Counted from the stretch's first letter, positions 21,122 through 33,126 are shown. The stretch is 64,000 nt of DNA from Bufo bufo (GCF_905171765.1 NC_053391.1:187808559-187872558); one strand, 5' to 3'. Notes: generated from the sequence alone by a model not told the origin. A program made the numbers and translations.

Positions 21122-21795
21122 GATATTGACAAAGGAAGGTAACCGTTGTGTATATGACTCCAGCCTCCTTTGCATTAGGTGGAGAGATCTGAAGCTATCA
21201 GCTACCCACCATACTTAAAGACAAAAGGATAATTTGTCTGAATATAGTATTCCTATAAAAGGAAACTGAAGTATAGGATTATACAGTACAATAAAAACAG
21301 CATTAACCTCCAAGTTGGAGCATTAAGAGAGAGAAAAACTAATTGTCATAAAGGACTATTCCCCGTGCAACTTCTGAGAACTAATGAGAATCATTGTAAA
21401 AGCTGCCCTGATGTAAATGACTTTTCATACATTGATAACCTATGGATCAGCTTCAGTAAAATACCAGGAGTTTATTTAAAACTCGTCTCTTTATTCCATA
21501 TCATCTTAACTACTACTCTCAACATTTGGACCTAACGGTGCTGGTGTCACGAACCAGGGGCCCAACCACAAGCACCTTAAACATCACCACCATCAAGGGC
21601 ACCTCAACCAACATCTGGCTGGTGTTCCCTGCAACAGAGAGTGCCCCGGAAGATCTCGTGTGATCTTCCCATCCACTGCACTGCTGGCCCCAAGGGACAA
21701 CGAAACCGTGAGTACTATTATCCTCGGCACCTCATTCACAAGTATGCTCACGCCCGAAATAATCCTTAGGGAGCCCTGGCACGCTGCACAAGTAG
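21122..21795. other. Sequence without recognised feature
   Basis: I see no gene, no repeat with clear ends and no palindrome in this stretch. A GC-richer segment at about 21540-21720 looks repeat-derived, but I cannot name it. Confidence 0.4.
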
Positions 21796-22032
21796 AGCAG
21801 AGAGGAGGATGAGGCAGCTCTTTACCTCAGTGTTGTGAAGTAACTTGTCCTCATGTGTGATTAGGACAGGTTCTGTGTGTACTGGTAGGATGGTGGCCAT
21901 TTTGTTTCATCTGATGATTGCTCCCCTGACAAAACGAGCCATAATAAATAATGAAAGGTATTTGGAAATATATTTATTATAAAGTAATATTTAAGTATTT
22001 TCATTTTCATAATTCCCGGAGAACCCCTTTAA
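21796..22032. mobile_element. Single arm of the fold-back element seen complete at 50884-51595
   Basis: The text from GAGAGGAGGATGAGGCAG to GAGAACCCC matches the right arm at about 51349-51590, including AAAACGAGCCATAATAAATA. The matching inverted arm is absent, so this is half an element. Confidence 0.75.
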
Positions 22033-22064
22033 GTAAATAGCATTTATTATGTAGAGAAAGTTAA

Positions 22065-22870
22065 AGGGGTTGTCTCACTTAAGCAACTGGCATTTATCAT
22101 GGAGAGAAAGTTAATACAAGGCACTAGCTGATTATCCATATTGCCTCCTTTGCTGGCTGGATTCATTATTCCATCACATTATACACTGTTTCCATGGTTA
22201 CAACCACTCTGTTAGCAATCAGTAGTGGTCATGCTTGCACACTATAGTAAAAAGCACTGGCCTCTCTGGTAGACGGGACCTTGGCAGCTTACATAGGCTT
22301 TTTTCTATAGTGTGCAAGAACGGCCACTGCTGCTGGATTGCAGGGCAGTCACAACTAGGGAGGAGCGAATCGACTTTGGATAAAACATCCTAAGTCGATT
22401 CACTTAAAACTTTGTTTCAATACTGTTTGGAGCGAGCGCTCCGTACAGTATTAGAATGTATTGGCACCGATGAGCCGAAGATATTACTTTGCGAAGTCTC
22501 GCGAGACTTCGCATAATAACTTTAGAAATTGATTTATATTGTAAAAAAACACTTCCCGAACTCAGGTTCGGGAAGTTGTTTTTTACAGTAGAAATTGATT
22601 TCTGAAGTTATTATGAGAGGTCTCGCAAGACTTCATGAAGTAATAACTTCGGCTCATCTGACCCAATAAAATCTAATACTGTTCGGACCTCCTGCTCCGT
22701 ACAGTATTAAAACGAAGTTTTATGCGAATCGACTTTGGATATTTCGAAGTCGATTCGCTCCTCCCTAGTCACAACCATGGAAATGAAGTGTATAATATGA
22801 TGGAAAAATGAACCAAGCTAGCAAAGGAGGCAATTTGGATAATAATACATTAGCAAGTTCCTTGTATTAA
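22065..22870. mobile_element. TTAA-type repeat split by a hAT MITE
   Basis: It starts after TTAA at 22061 with AGGGGTTGTCTCACTT and contains CTATAGTGTGCAAGAACGG. The same sequence recurs at about 26790-27015, without the inner insertion and ending at TTAA 27012-27015. The element here is interrupted at 22356-22767. The right limit is approximate. Confidence 0.65.
22356..22767. mobile_element. 412 bp fold-back hAT-type MITE
   Basis: The ends are TAGGGAGGAGCGAATCG and its complement. GTCACAAC at 22348-22355 is repeated at 22768-22775 as a perfect 8 bp duplication. Inner hairpins include TTCCCGAACTCAGGTTCGGGAA. The uninterrupted relative at 26790-27015 serves as the empty-site comparison. Confidence 0.92.
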
Positions 22871-22989
22871 ATATTTGCTTGATGTCAGTTCAAAATGGCG
22901 ACCAGAACACAAGATGTGCACTGTTGTAACGCTACCAAAATATCTAATTTTTTACCACACTCGGCCAGTTTCATGTTTGTGTGGAAAAT

Positions 22990-23313
22990 ACCCATAGTTT
23001 ACATACACCAGCTGTGACCGCGGGTCACTACAGCCCTGACAGCTCAGCCGCACCCCCTCGCTCCCCTCCCGTGTGGAAATTTCCACTAGACGGCTTCTTA
23101 TCTCCCCTCTCCGAGCGCCGCTGCCTGTGTGACACGATTTGAATTCCGTACCCTAAGGGGCGTGGCTACAACCGGTGTTACCGGTTTGTTGATTGGCTCC
23201 TAGGCCCTTCAGCTTCAAGGCTATGAGGAAGCTGATTGGTTGCGTGTTCTTGACCCCGCCTCCGGCGGTGTGGAGTTCTGGAACATTCTATAGCCACTCT
23301 TTTTTCCCTTTAG
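22990..23313 (+). promoter_or_regulatory. GC-rich candidate promoter with CCAAT boxes, GC boxes and a heat-shock element
   Basis: This non-repetitive stretch holds inverted CCAAT boxes (ATTGG) at 23192-23196 and 23235-23239, and GC boxes GGGGCGTGGC near 23158 and CCCCGCC at 23254-23260. It also has a palindromic GGAAATTTCC at 23075-23084 and a TATA-like TCTATAG at 23287-23293. A GT donor about 110 bp downstream (23401) marks a likely first exon. The nearest downstream gene on this strand is the SLC25 carrier at 35.5 kb, so I infer that it is that gene's promoter. The transcription start is not determined. Confidence 0.6.
23276..23288 (+). promoter_or_regulatory. Three-unit heat-shock element
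   Basis: TTC at 23276-23278, GAA at 23281-23283 and TTC at 23286-23288 form a perfect alternating array with 2 bp spacing, the binding pattern of the HSF1 trimer. It overlaps the TATA-like box and lies about 40 bp below the nearer CCAAT box. Function is inference. Confidence 0.5.
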
Positions 23314-23400
23314 GTCACCGAGCAGCGCGGAGCTCCGACCTTCAGGTACAGACATCATCCACCTGACCGCTGTGCCTTTTTACACACGTGACCCCTGCGG
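23314..23400 (+). other. Candidate 5'UTR exon 1 of the carrier gene
   Basis: The exon end is set by GTGAGT at 23401-23406. The start is approximate, placed about 25 bp below the TATA-like box. It has no ATG in a useful context. Its link to the exons at 29651 and 35423 is inferred from order and strand only. Confidence 0.45.
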
Positions 23401-23942
23401 GTGAGTATTCCTGGCGCTGGACTTACAGTATGTGTAATGCAGACTCTTCCTAAGCCCATTCCTATTCTATTACATGAGCTAAATGCAGGACCTTACCGGC
23501 TTCTTATAATTCTGCTTGTCATGTACACCTAAGGGGTTAATTCTGACACCTCTTAAAGGGACAGTAACCATAAAGCAGACCTCCCAAGTGTCCCTCTTTT
23601 TGACCCAAGTCCCTTTTTGCTCCTTAAATGTCCCTCTTTTTTGATCTGAGGTCTAGATTTGCATTATTACATTTAGAATATTGACCCAGAATGTGTTTCC
23701 CTGGTTCCTATCTATATATTAAAGCCCGCCTCACATATTATTTCCTTATTTGATGTAATTTTGATTTTAGAAATCTTTATATTCAGATGATTTTGCGCTA
23801 TTGTGTAAAAAAAAAGCTACAGAAGGGTCTCAATATGCAGGAAAAGTGGACCTTTCACATAATAAACCAAAAGTGTCCCTCTTTGACAGTCCAGAAAGTT
23901 GGGAGGTATGATAAAGGCATGTCAGATATAGCTTTGTAGTTA

Positions 23943-24376
23943 GGCTATTTTCACACTAGCGTTAGTGTGATCCGGCAGGCAGTTCCGTCGATCAGTGTGA
24001 CAACTGACAGCCTTTGTAGACGGATCCGGGTGCGGATCTGTCTACAAATGCATTGCAAAAAACGGATCCATCTCTTCGCTTGTCATGCGGATGGACGGAT
24101 CCGTTCTTCAGTTTTGTTTACTAATGCAAGTCAATGGGAATTAATTCCGGCGACTGATCAGGCATTTTGGATGGACATAATACCGCAGCATGCTGCGGTA
24201 TTATGTCCGGCCAAAACGCCTAACAGTTACTCAACGGAAGGCATACTGATGCAAACTGAACGGATTTCTAGCCATTCAGAATGCATTGGGATATGCTTGA
24301 TCAGTTATTTTCCGGCATAGAGCCCTTTTGACGGAACTCTATGCCGGAAAAGAATAACGCAAGTGTGAAAGTACCC
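23943..24376. mobile_element. Complete PIF/Harbinger-type MITE
   Basis: The ends are GGCTATTTTCACAC and its near complement GTGTGAAAGTACCC, flanked by TTA at 23940-23942 and 24377-24379. The internal hairpins include TACCGCAGCATGCTGCGGTA. Copies or fragments are at 1-200 and 54562-55057. It lies in the inferred first intron of the carrier gene. Confidence 0.8.
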
Positions 24377-24517
24377 TTAGTATTCCCTGTTATCAGCCCC
24401 TTCAGGCCTCCCAGAGGCGAACTGTCCCTTTGATCTCTTATGATGTATGAGAAGTTTAGATTTTTATTAGTATGTTGGTTAAAGGGGTATTTAGTGGTTA
24501 GAACAAGTTGTCACTAG

Positions 24518-24795
24518 TAGGGATGAGCGAACTTGTGTTTTCATGTTCGGCGTACAAGGTTCGGGTTATCTAAGAATTCCGTTATGGATTCTGCTACCAC
24601 GGAGCATTACTTATGGTCCGTGGTAGCGGAATCCGTAACTGAATTCTTAGATAACCCGAACCTTGTACGCCGAACTTGGAAACACAAGTTCGCTCAACAC
24701 TAGTCGAACTTCAAGTTTTGAGGTTTGGGTATTTGCTGAATTGCGTTATGGATTCCGTTACCACAGACCATAACGCAATTCCATGACAGAATGCC
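24518..24795. mobile_element. Fold-back MITE related to 20876, joined to a partial copy
   Basis: TAGGGATGAGCGAAC opens a palindrome closing near 24702 with GTTCGCTCAACACTA. A shortened second copy (24704-24795) follows directly. The expected 8 bp duplications do not match, so the pair has been rearranged. Confidence 0.7.
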
Positions 24796-24825
24796 TTTTA
24801 GAAGCATCCCATTATGCATTTTAGG

Positions 24826-25130
24826 GATCGACCGATATTGATTTTTTTAGGACCAATACCGATAATTTGTGAACTTTCAGGCCGATAGCCGATAATTTAT
24901 ACCGATTATTCTGGGAATTTTCATTTAAAAAAAAAATAAAGCCTACACAAATCTGCTGAAAATTAATGTTTATTGTTAATGTGTATTTTATTTTTATTTT
25001 TTGTAAATCTTTCTTTTTCATTTATACTTAATATTTATTTATTTTTTTACAAACTTTTAGCCCCCTTAGGGACTAGAACCCTTGTCCTATTCACCCTGAT
25101 AGGATCTCACATTGTTCCTGCTGCTCTGTG
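24826..25130. mobile_element. Truncated copy of the MITE seen complete at 45383-46426
   Basis: It starts TAGGGATCGACCGATATTG and follows the left part of the longer element through CCCTTAGGGACTAGAACCC, then breaks off. Confidence 0.75.
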
Positions 25131-25449
25131 CTAAAGATCGGGTCCCCATCCCGATCATCTCCTAGCAACCGTGCGTGAAAATCGCACCGCATCCGCACTT
25201 GCTTGCGGATGCTTGTGATTTTCATGCAGCCCTCTTCTATGGGGCCTGCATTGCGTGCAAAACGCAGAATATAGAACATGCTGCGATTTTCACGCAATGC
25301 ACAAGTGATACGTGAAAATCACCGCTCGTGTGCACAGCCCCATTGAAATGAATGGGTCCGGATTCAGTGTGGGTGCAATGCGTTCACGTCGCGCATCGCA
25401 TCCGCGCGGAATACTCACCCGTGTGAAAGGGGCCTTAGTTGTCACCTAA

Positions 25450-25725
25450 GGGCTCATGTACATGACCGCTGTTGTTTTGCGGTCTGCCAGTTGCTGATCC
25501 GCAAAACACTGATGGAACGGCCGGCCCATAATAGAGCAGTCCTATCCTTGTCTGTAATGCAGACAATGATAGGATATGTTTTTGTTCGTTTTTTTTTTGT
25601 TGGGGGGGGGGCATACGGACAGAGTCATTTCCGCTCTTTTTGCGGCACCATTGAAGTGAATTGTTCCGCATACGGGCTGCATAAAAAAAAGAACGGACAT
25701 GGACAAAAGCATGAGCCTTTACACA
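25450..25725. mobile_element. PIF/Harbinger-type MITE, diverged
   Basis: TAA at 25447-25449 precedes GGGCTCATGTACATGACCG, and the opposite end has GCATGAGCC. The interior has the TTGCGGTCTGC hairpin seen in other copies. Opposing ORFs of 80 and 98 codons are palindrome readings. Confidence 0.65.
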
Positions 25726-26010
25726 GATCATGACAATGGGAAGCTTCTAACTAACATTGTGAACGGGAGGGATCCTACTGACACTGATCACGAGAACGGG
25801 AATCCCGTACCCCAAAAATGGATGGCATAGCTTACTGAGCATGTGCTGTGATGCTTCATTTATTATCGTTGGGACAGCTGGAAATAGCCAATCTCCATCC
25901 TCTGCTATCCCCAGCGGAGGGGCACAGCGCATGCTCGATTAGTCATTTAGCGGTATGGGGTCCCTGTTCGGATCCGTTGAGGTCCCATCGGTCTGCCCCT
26001 ACCAGTCTAA

Positions 26011-26320
26011 GGGTAACACGGGCGCAGGTTTACAAACAGAAAATGTGCACTGATTTCCGTGTGGATTTCTATGCGTTTCCACACAAATTACACGTGTGTC
26101 ATGTGCGGTTTCTGATGTAGTTTTTCCCTTGCATTGCAAAGATCCCTCAAAAGACTGACATGTTGCAGATTATAAAACCCACATGGGAGGACTGTTTCCG
26201 CACAGAAGAAATAAGCATATTGTACGTGAGACTTGCTGGTACTGTATTACGTTGCTTATTTTCCTCACAGAACTCCACCTGGGGAAAAACATACATAATT
26301 CGCAACGTGTGCAGGTAGCC
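26011..26320. mobile_element. PIF/Harbinger-like MITE
   Basis: It is bounded by TAA at 26008-26010 and 26321-26323. The ends GGGTAACACGGGCG and GTGTGCAGGTAGCC are imperfect inverses. It contains no gene. Confidence 0.5.
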
Positions 26321-26789
26321 TAAGGGTACGGCAGGTTTTTGCGTGCAGTTTTCCTCTTTTTTCTTTTTTTTTTTATTCACTCCTGGTTTTGGCTTCCAAA
26401 ACTGCACACAGAAACCTGAATGTGTGGCGGTACACTAATAGTTGTACCCTATCCTGTAGGTAACCCCACTTGCCGACTGCAGAGAATATATAAATCTGCA
26501 TATGTCTGTAAAATTAGTACACGCTAATTGTGCGGGTGTGGGGAGCCCACTGGCAGTATAGAAAGGACTGCCTTCCCCATCGCCCAGAGAGTAAGTGGCA
26601 GAGCGCCAGTCCCAGCGCTCATGTGATTGCGGGATGTGAGAGCTGCTGGGTCTTATCAGCGCAGTACAGACTCTCTGGGGGGTTGTATCCCCCCTGTAAA
26701 TGAGGCTACTATGTCAGCCCCAGTTACAGGAGAAATCAGCCATAAAACTAAACGAAAAAGCATCTGCCTCTCTGGCCAGGAACATAGGA

Positions 26790-27015
26790 ACGCTTATTGG
26801 CTGTTGCTTTTTCCTATAGTGTGCAAGAACGACCACTGCTGATGGATTGCAAGGTGGTCATAACCCCTAGATAAGAGCAGTGTATAATGGGATGGAAAAA
26901 TTAATCCATCCAGGAAAGGAGGCAACATGGACAATAACAATACATTAGTAAGTGCCTTGTATTAACTTTGTCTACATAATAAATGCTATTTGCTGTATTG
27001 AGAGAACCCCTTTAA
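26790..27015. mobile_element. Partial copy of the TTAA-type repeat seen at 22065
   Basis: It shares CTATAGTGTGCAAGAACG and AAAGGAGGCAA with the copy at 22065-22870 and ends GAACCCCTTTAA. The left arm is missing. The junction that is split by a hAT MITE in the other copy is intact here. Confidence 0.7.
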
Positions 27016-27575
27016 TGTTCCCTTCAAGGTCTTGTTTGACCCGATGTAATGTAATAACCGCCACTGCCTGCCGAACCGCAAGTTCTCCCAGGACGTATAA
27101 TCCATACACCCCATATATCAAAACAACCGTTATGGAAAGGGGACATAATAAATAAATTAATTAATTAAAAAAAAACTGAAAAACTATTTTTCCCCTTACA
27201 TTTTTATGGTTGTAAGAAAACAAGAGAAACATAGTAAAATAAAAATGACAAAAATATAGCCCCATGTAAGACTGGAAAAAAGGCGTAATTTTTTTTTTAC
27301 ATAACTAAACAGAAAAAAAAAATTGTATGCATTTCAAAGTTGCATGTGATGAAAAAAGGGGGTATGTTCATACACGTTGGATTTATTCCAACACATATTC
27401 ACTAGAGGATCTGCAGACAGGATGTGAACTGCCGTGGTGGATCCGTGGCTAGTCTTCGGCTTCTCCTGGCCAGGCCACCTCTTTGTATTGCTGTTGATGA
27501 TGGCCGCAGCCCTTGAACCTTCCTTTTCTGCTGTGCAATGGACCGTGCACTGTAATAGCTCTTGGCTACATTTAA

Positions 27576-28047
27576 AGAGGACCTTTCACCTATTATTACA
27601 CTAAGAAATAACTATACAGCCATGGAGAGCGGCGCCCGGGGATCTCACTGCACTTACTATTATCCCCGGGCGCCGCTCCGTTCTCCCGCTATGCCCTCCG
27701 GTATCTCCGCTCACTAAGTTATAGTAGGCGGAGATTCCAGTCACTAAGTTATGGTAGGCGGGGTCAGCCCTTGTTCTGCTCTAGCGCTGGCCAATCGCAG
27801 CGCAGAGCTCACAGCCTGGGAGGTTATTTTCTCCCAGGCTGTGAGCTCTGCAATGCGATTGGCCAGCGCTACAGCAGCACAAGGGCAGACTCCGCCTACC
27901 ATAACTTTATGACCGGAGATACCGGAGGGCATAGCAGGAGAACGGAGCGGCGCCCGGGGATAATAGTAAGTGCAGGGAGATCCCCGGGCGCCGCTCTCCA
28001 TGGCTATATAGTTAGTTCACAGTGTCATAATAGGTGAAAGGTCCTCT
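27576..28047. mobile_element. 472 bp palindromic element with TTAA duplication
   Basis: TTAA at 27572-27575 and 28048-28051 flank AGAGGACCTTTCACC and its complement. The interior is a long inverted repeat with GCGGCGCCCGGGGA arms. ORFs of 85 and 88 codons on opposite strands mirror each other and are not genes. Confidence 0.85.
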
Positions 28048-28532
28048 TTAAGGCTCTGCTGGTTCCACTAATTAGAATAGGACCTTCACATGATACCCAC
28101 AATGCATCTAATGGTTACCTTGGGGACTGACCCGCACAGCGTGCAGTTGCGTCTCTCCGAATGTCATATAAAGAGGCAGAGTATGCCTGCACAAGCCCTT
28201 CAACACGCACTTTAGGGATGTTTGCCTTAAGCAATTGGCCGTGCAGACACTGAGTCACTGACGTTTAAAACTGCTTTGACGTGGAGATCGGCCGCCTCCT
28301 GGGCACCCCTCGGCCACATTGGGCCTGAAACGTGTGAACCCAGCCTAAAGGAAAGTAATGTCAGCTATTACCCAAAAATACTGTAATTTTCACAGCCTCT
28401 GTTGCGCGTTCTGTGGTTCTCGACTGGAAAAAAAAGCAAGCTCCGTTGTTTGACTGATCCATCTCTGCCTCATGGTTTGCAGTGAGTTTGCAAACGGAAA
28501 CTATAAGGCAGATGTGAACAGAACCTAATTAA

Positions 28533-29586
28533 AGGGGTTGTCCGAGTTATTTTTTTGTTCTTTCTATGTTCCTAACTGGGCAAATGTAACAGCTTTCCAA
28601 TTCACTCACTTTATCTCCAGTGGCTGGTTTCTCAGATTTCACTGAGGGTCACATGACCTGTGATGTCAGCTTCTCTCCCTGCTCTGATAAAGGTTGTTTA
28701 CTGTAAACGAGACGTCACTGTGCTGGCCACGCCCCCTTCACTGCCCTCTCCTAGGATTCTTAACCCATTCAGCTGCACATACTGGCTAGCTGCAGCAGTG
28801 ACAATTCTGGGCACAGGATCTGACAGACTAGAGAGAGCATTGCACAAGAAGGTAGGGGGAAGATCCTGTGTGTATTAGCAGTGTCATTATACAGTTGGGA
28901 CATGTAGTTCTACACTTACAAGTTGCTGTTGATTCTCCCAGCACTCAGGGCAGCTCTTGTATCCACTCCCTTAGCAGTGTCATTATACAGCTGGTACTTG
29001 TAGTCCTACACATACAACATGCTGCAGAGTCTCCCAGCAGGCAGACATGTCACTCAGGGCAGCTCTTGTATCCACTCCCTTAGCAGTGTCATTATACAGC
29101 TGGGACTTGTAGTCCTACACATACAACATGCTGCAGAGTCTCCCAGCAGGCAGACATGTCACTCAGGGCAGCTCTTGTATCCACTCCCTTAGCAGTGTCA
29201 TTGAACAGCTGGTACTTGTAGTCCTACACATACAACATGCTGCTGAGTCTCCCAGCACTCAGGGATGCTCTTGTATCCACTCCCTTAGCAGTGTCATTAT
29301 ACAGCTGGGACTTGTAGTTCTACACATACAACAAGCTGCAGAGTCTCCCAGCAGGCAGACATGTCACTCAGGGCAGCTCTTGTATCCACTCCCTTAGCAG
29401 TGCGGGGGGAGGGGCAGAGTGTTTTTATTGCATGTAAACAAAGGGCCAGAAAAGAACCAGGGAAATGAGGATATATATATATTAATTATATAATTTTGCA
29501 TAAAACTTGCTTAGCTCAGTTATGTATTGCTGCCCATCAGATTTTCAGTGCTATATTATTTTTTTTTCATAACTCTGACAACCCCT
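28533..29586. mobile_element. 1.05 kb TTAA element carrying a minisatellite
   Basis: TTAA at 28529-28532 and 29587-29590 flank AGGGGTTGTCCGAGTTAT and its near complement ATAACTCTGACAACCCCT. The interior contains the tandem repeat at 28875-29400. No transposase was seen. Confidence 0.85.
28875..29400. repeat. Minisatellite, about five units of 94-110 bp
   Basis: The core TTAGCAGTGTCATT recurs near 28876, 28972, 29081, 29191 and 29286, with a final partial copy near 29394. Units differ by presence of the piece GGCAGACATGTCACTCA. The frames are open on the plus strand (ORFs at 28868 and 29128) only because the unit lacks stops. Confidence 0.9.
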
Positions 29587-29650
29587 TTAATGCTTATGCT
29601 GTGATGTTACTGATATGTACAAAATATTGATCATTATCCCTTTCTTTTAG

Positions 29651-29696
29651 GCTTGGGCTGAAGACTCCTAAAACCTGAACATCTAAACATCTGCTG
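29651..29696 (+). other. Candidate 5'UTR exon 2 of the carrier gene
   Basis: A 46 bp segment lies between TTTCTTTTAG (29641-29650) and GTGAGA (29697-29702), both good splice signals. It sits in unique sequence just right of the TTAA element. It has no ATG. The exon is inferred from splice signals only and needs RNA evidence. Confidence 0.35.
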
Positions 29697-30470
29697 GTGA
29701 GAAGTAGCCCTGTGTCTAGTGTAGGTATGATGTGTAGTCCTCCCACCGCTTTCTTCTATGTTCTCTCCTGAAGTCTTGGGTTTTTGCTGTTTTCATTTGC
29801 ATAAATGTGTGGATGGTGGAATGTGTGCATTAGTTTGGGGTAGCGGTGGGTTGGTCGGTTGACAGGTCTTCAAGGTCTTTGTATCCATATGATTTTACAC
29901 GAAAGAGAAACCATTCTGTATCTCCTTCTGCAGCTTCTTAACTGGCGGACTAAAGCATGAATTGTCAGATGCTGAGTCACGGACTACATGGGTGCTGTCA
30001 CCCATGCAGTCCGTGACCCATGAATTGTCAGATGCCAAGTCATGGTCTATGTGAGTGCTGTCACTTGGTTTCTCAATGGCTTCTTGACAGAGTGATGTCA
30101 CTTTTCCAAGAACCTAAGCTGTGAATGAGTAGATTTAATGTTGAAGAACACACATAGCATATATGTCCATGTACGCTTATGTACGTAAGAGATTTGCTGC
30201 AGAGAAGCAGCTTTCTTTGTCTGGAAGGGGCCTTAGATATTATTCTCTCCATTTTCGGATCCTGTGCTTAAACCCTTCTCAAATCTGTAAGCATTCTGCA
30301 TCCAATGCAGGCAAACAGGGGAAAGGAGCCATGCAGATTTTTGTTCAAAGTGGCAAAAAAGCAGCCACGAGCAGAATGAGTGCTCATTCTTTTTGCAGAT
30401 TTTGTGTGCTCTAAGCCCATTGAAATTGAGCTAATCTACATGCAGGTCTGTGGCAGAAATCCGAGTGTAA

Positions 30471-30764
30471 GGCCGCATGCACATGACCGAGGTGTGTTTT
30501 GCGGTCCGCAAATCGCAGATCCACCAAACAATTTGCAGAACGGCACAGGCAGCCTTTAGATATAACTGCCTATTCTTGTCCGCAAAGCGCGGACAAGAAT
30601 AGGACATGCTATATTTTTTTTACGGGGCCACGGAACGGATGCGGACAGTACACGGAGTGCTGTCCACATCTTTTGCGGCCCCATTGAAGTGAATGGGTCC
30701 GCATCCGAGCCGCCAAAACAGCGGCTCGGGAGCGAACCAAAACAACGGCCGTGTGCATGAGGCC
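30471..30764. mobile_element. PIF/Harbinger-type MITE
   Basis: TAA at 30468-30470 and TTA at 30765-30767 flank GGCCGCATGCACATGACC and its near complement. The hairpins CTATTCTTGTCCGC and GCGGACAAGAATAG lie in the centre. Confidence 0.8.
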
Positions 30765-30908
30765 TTAGCCTAGGATTTCTGAGACAGACCCTTATGTAAA
30801 TAGACCAATGAATTTCACATAGTTACATTTCAAACGTGTGGATATACCCTGTCAAGGGCTATCTGTTTATCAAGTTGCACAGCTTATTTACAAAAATACT
30901 GTTTTTAA

Positions 30909-32957
30909 CCCTTTCAGTCCCGAGCCACTTTTCACCTTAAATCCTATTTTTGCAAATCTGACGTGTCATTTTATGTGGTAATAACTTTGGAACGCTTTTA
31001 CTTATTCCAAGCCATTCTGAGATTGTTTTCTCGTGACATATTGTACTTCATGACAGTGGAAAATTTGAGTCAATATATCTCACCTTTATTTATAAACAAA
31101 ATTTACCAAAAATGTGGAAAAATTCTCAATTTTCTAAATTTGAATTTCTCCACTTTTAAAACAGATAGTAATACCTATTAAAATAGTCATCAGTCAACAT
31201 TCCCCATATGTCCGCTTTATGTTGGCATCATTTTGTAAATGTCATTTTATTTTTTTTAGGATGTTAGAAGGCTTAGAAATTTAGAAGCTATTTTTCAAAT
31301 ATTCAACAAAATTTCAAGAACCATTTTTTTAAGCACCAATTCAGTTATAAAGTGATCTTGAGGGGCTTACGTAATGGAAACCACCCATAAATGGCCCCAT
31401 TTTAGAAATGAGACCTCTTAAATTATTCAAAACTGATGTTACAAACTTTGTTAACCCTTGAGGTGTTCCACAACAATTAAAGGGAAAATGGAGGTAAGAT
31501 TTCAAAATTTCACTTTTTTGGTAGATTTTTTATGTTAATCATTTATTTCTTGCAACACAGCAAGGGTTAACAGCAAAATAAACCTCAATATATATTACTC
31601 TGATTCTGCAGTTTACAGAAATACCCCATGTGGCGGTAAACTGCTCTATGGGCAGTGTTCACAAGGAAACAAGCGCCATATGGATTTTGGAGGCAGATTT
31701 CGCTAGAATGGTTTTAAGGCACCATTTTGTATTTGAAGAGACCCTGACGTACCCCTACAGTGGAAACCCTCAAAAAGTGACCCCATTTTGGAAACTACAC
31801 CCCTTAAAGAATGTATTAAGGGGGTACTGAGCACTTTGACCCCCTAAGTGTTTTACGGAATTTGGAAACACTTGGTTGTAAAAACGAAAAGTTTTGTTTC
31901 TTCCAATAAAATGTTGCTTTAGCCCCAAATTTTTCATTTTCACAGGAGAAAAAGCACCCCATAATTTGTTACCCATTTTCTTCTGAACACGGCAACACCC
32001 CATATGTGGTGGTAAACTGCTGTGGGGGCACATGGCAGGACTCAGAACGGAAGGAGCTCCATATAGCTTTTGCAGCGCAAATTTTTATTGGTTTTTATTT
32101 TTTAAGTGATTGTATTATGTGGGGGCTCACTTTTTGCAGGATGAGGTGACTGTTTGGTACCATTTTGGGGTACATACAAGACTTTTTGATCACTTGGTAT
32201 TACACTTTTTGTGAGGCAAGGTGAAACAAATGTCTGTTTTGGCATAGTTTTTTCTTATTTTTTTTATAAAGCATTCACCTGAGGGGGCCTATAATGTGAT
32301 ATTTTTATAGAGCAGGTTGTTACAGACGCAGCGATACCTAATATGTCTATCATTTTTATTTTTGTTACGTTTTACACAGTGAAATAATTTTTGAACAGAA
32401 TATCTTGTTTTTGTGTTGCCATTTTCTGAGAGCCCTATTTTATTTTTATTTTTCTGTTTGTTTTTTGGGCGATTGTCTTAGGTAGGAGCGAATTTTTTTT
32501 TCTTAAAACACTTTTACATTATTATTTTTAACTTTTTTTTCAACTTTTGGGGGTCTGATCCCCCTTACAATACATTACACTACTTCTGTATTGTAATGCA
32601 TTGGCTGTAAGTGCATTACACACTTAACAGCTTCCTGCCTGTGAGATCCAGGGGCTGGATCTCACAGGCTGTCACGGAAGGCAGCCATGATGCCTAAGGA
32701 AGGCATCGGGCGGCCTTCCCTGCCATTTGGTCCCCGTCACATCAGCGCGGGCACCCGATGGACATCTTCCACCCAGCAGGATGCCGCGGTCAGCGCTGAC
32801 CACGGCAGTGCAGAGGTTAATGCGCCGGCATCTGTGTTTTCACTGATGCCGGCGCATACAGCAGGGGTCCGGCTATCTGTGACTGCCGGGCCCCAGCAGC
32901 TGATCGGGCAGATGCAGCTACTGCGCCCGCCTGATCAGAGCACTGGTATCCTACGAG
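30909..32957. mobile_element. 2.05 kb TTAA element with AT-rich body and GC-rich hairpin end
   Basis: TTAA at 30905-30908 and 32958-32961 bound it. The left end is CCCTTTCAGTCCCGAGCC. The body is AT-rich with GTGACCCCATTTTGGAAAC and CACCCCATATGTGG. The right end has GC-rich inverted repeats such as GCGGTCAGCGCTGACC and ATGCCGGCGCATACAGCAGG. The layout parallels the 4.6 kb element at 537-5116. ORFs such as 32687-33076 carry no recognisable domain. Confidence 0.65.
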
Positions 32958-33126
32958 TTAACAGAAAGTTCACAAAAATAAAAAAAACTTATCGCAGCAC
33001 TTCCACCCATCATATCCTCCTTCCCCTCAGTACTCTTATGTCTTATATTACAGTTAAAACTGAGAAATATATATGAAAAAATCTGTACCCCTCCCCTCCT
33101 GCGCATAGTTCTTTGTCTTACTGTAA

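Noticed and set aside
23075..23084. GGAAATTTCC as an NF-kB site
   Set aside because: A single palindromic 10-mer in a promoter region is weak evidence; mentioned in the promoter entry only.
28868..29397. Repetitive hydrophobic ORFs
   Set aside because: They are minisatellite units without stops inside a TTAA element.
32687..33076. 129-codon ORF near a GC-rich hairpin
   Set aside because: It crosses the right end of a TTAA element into flanking DNA and has no recognisable domain.
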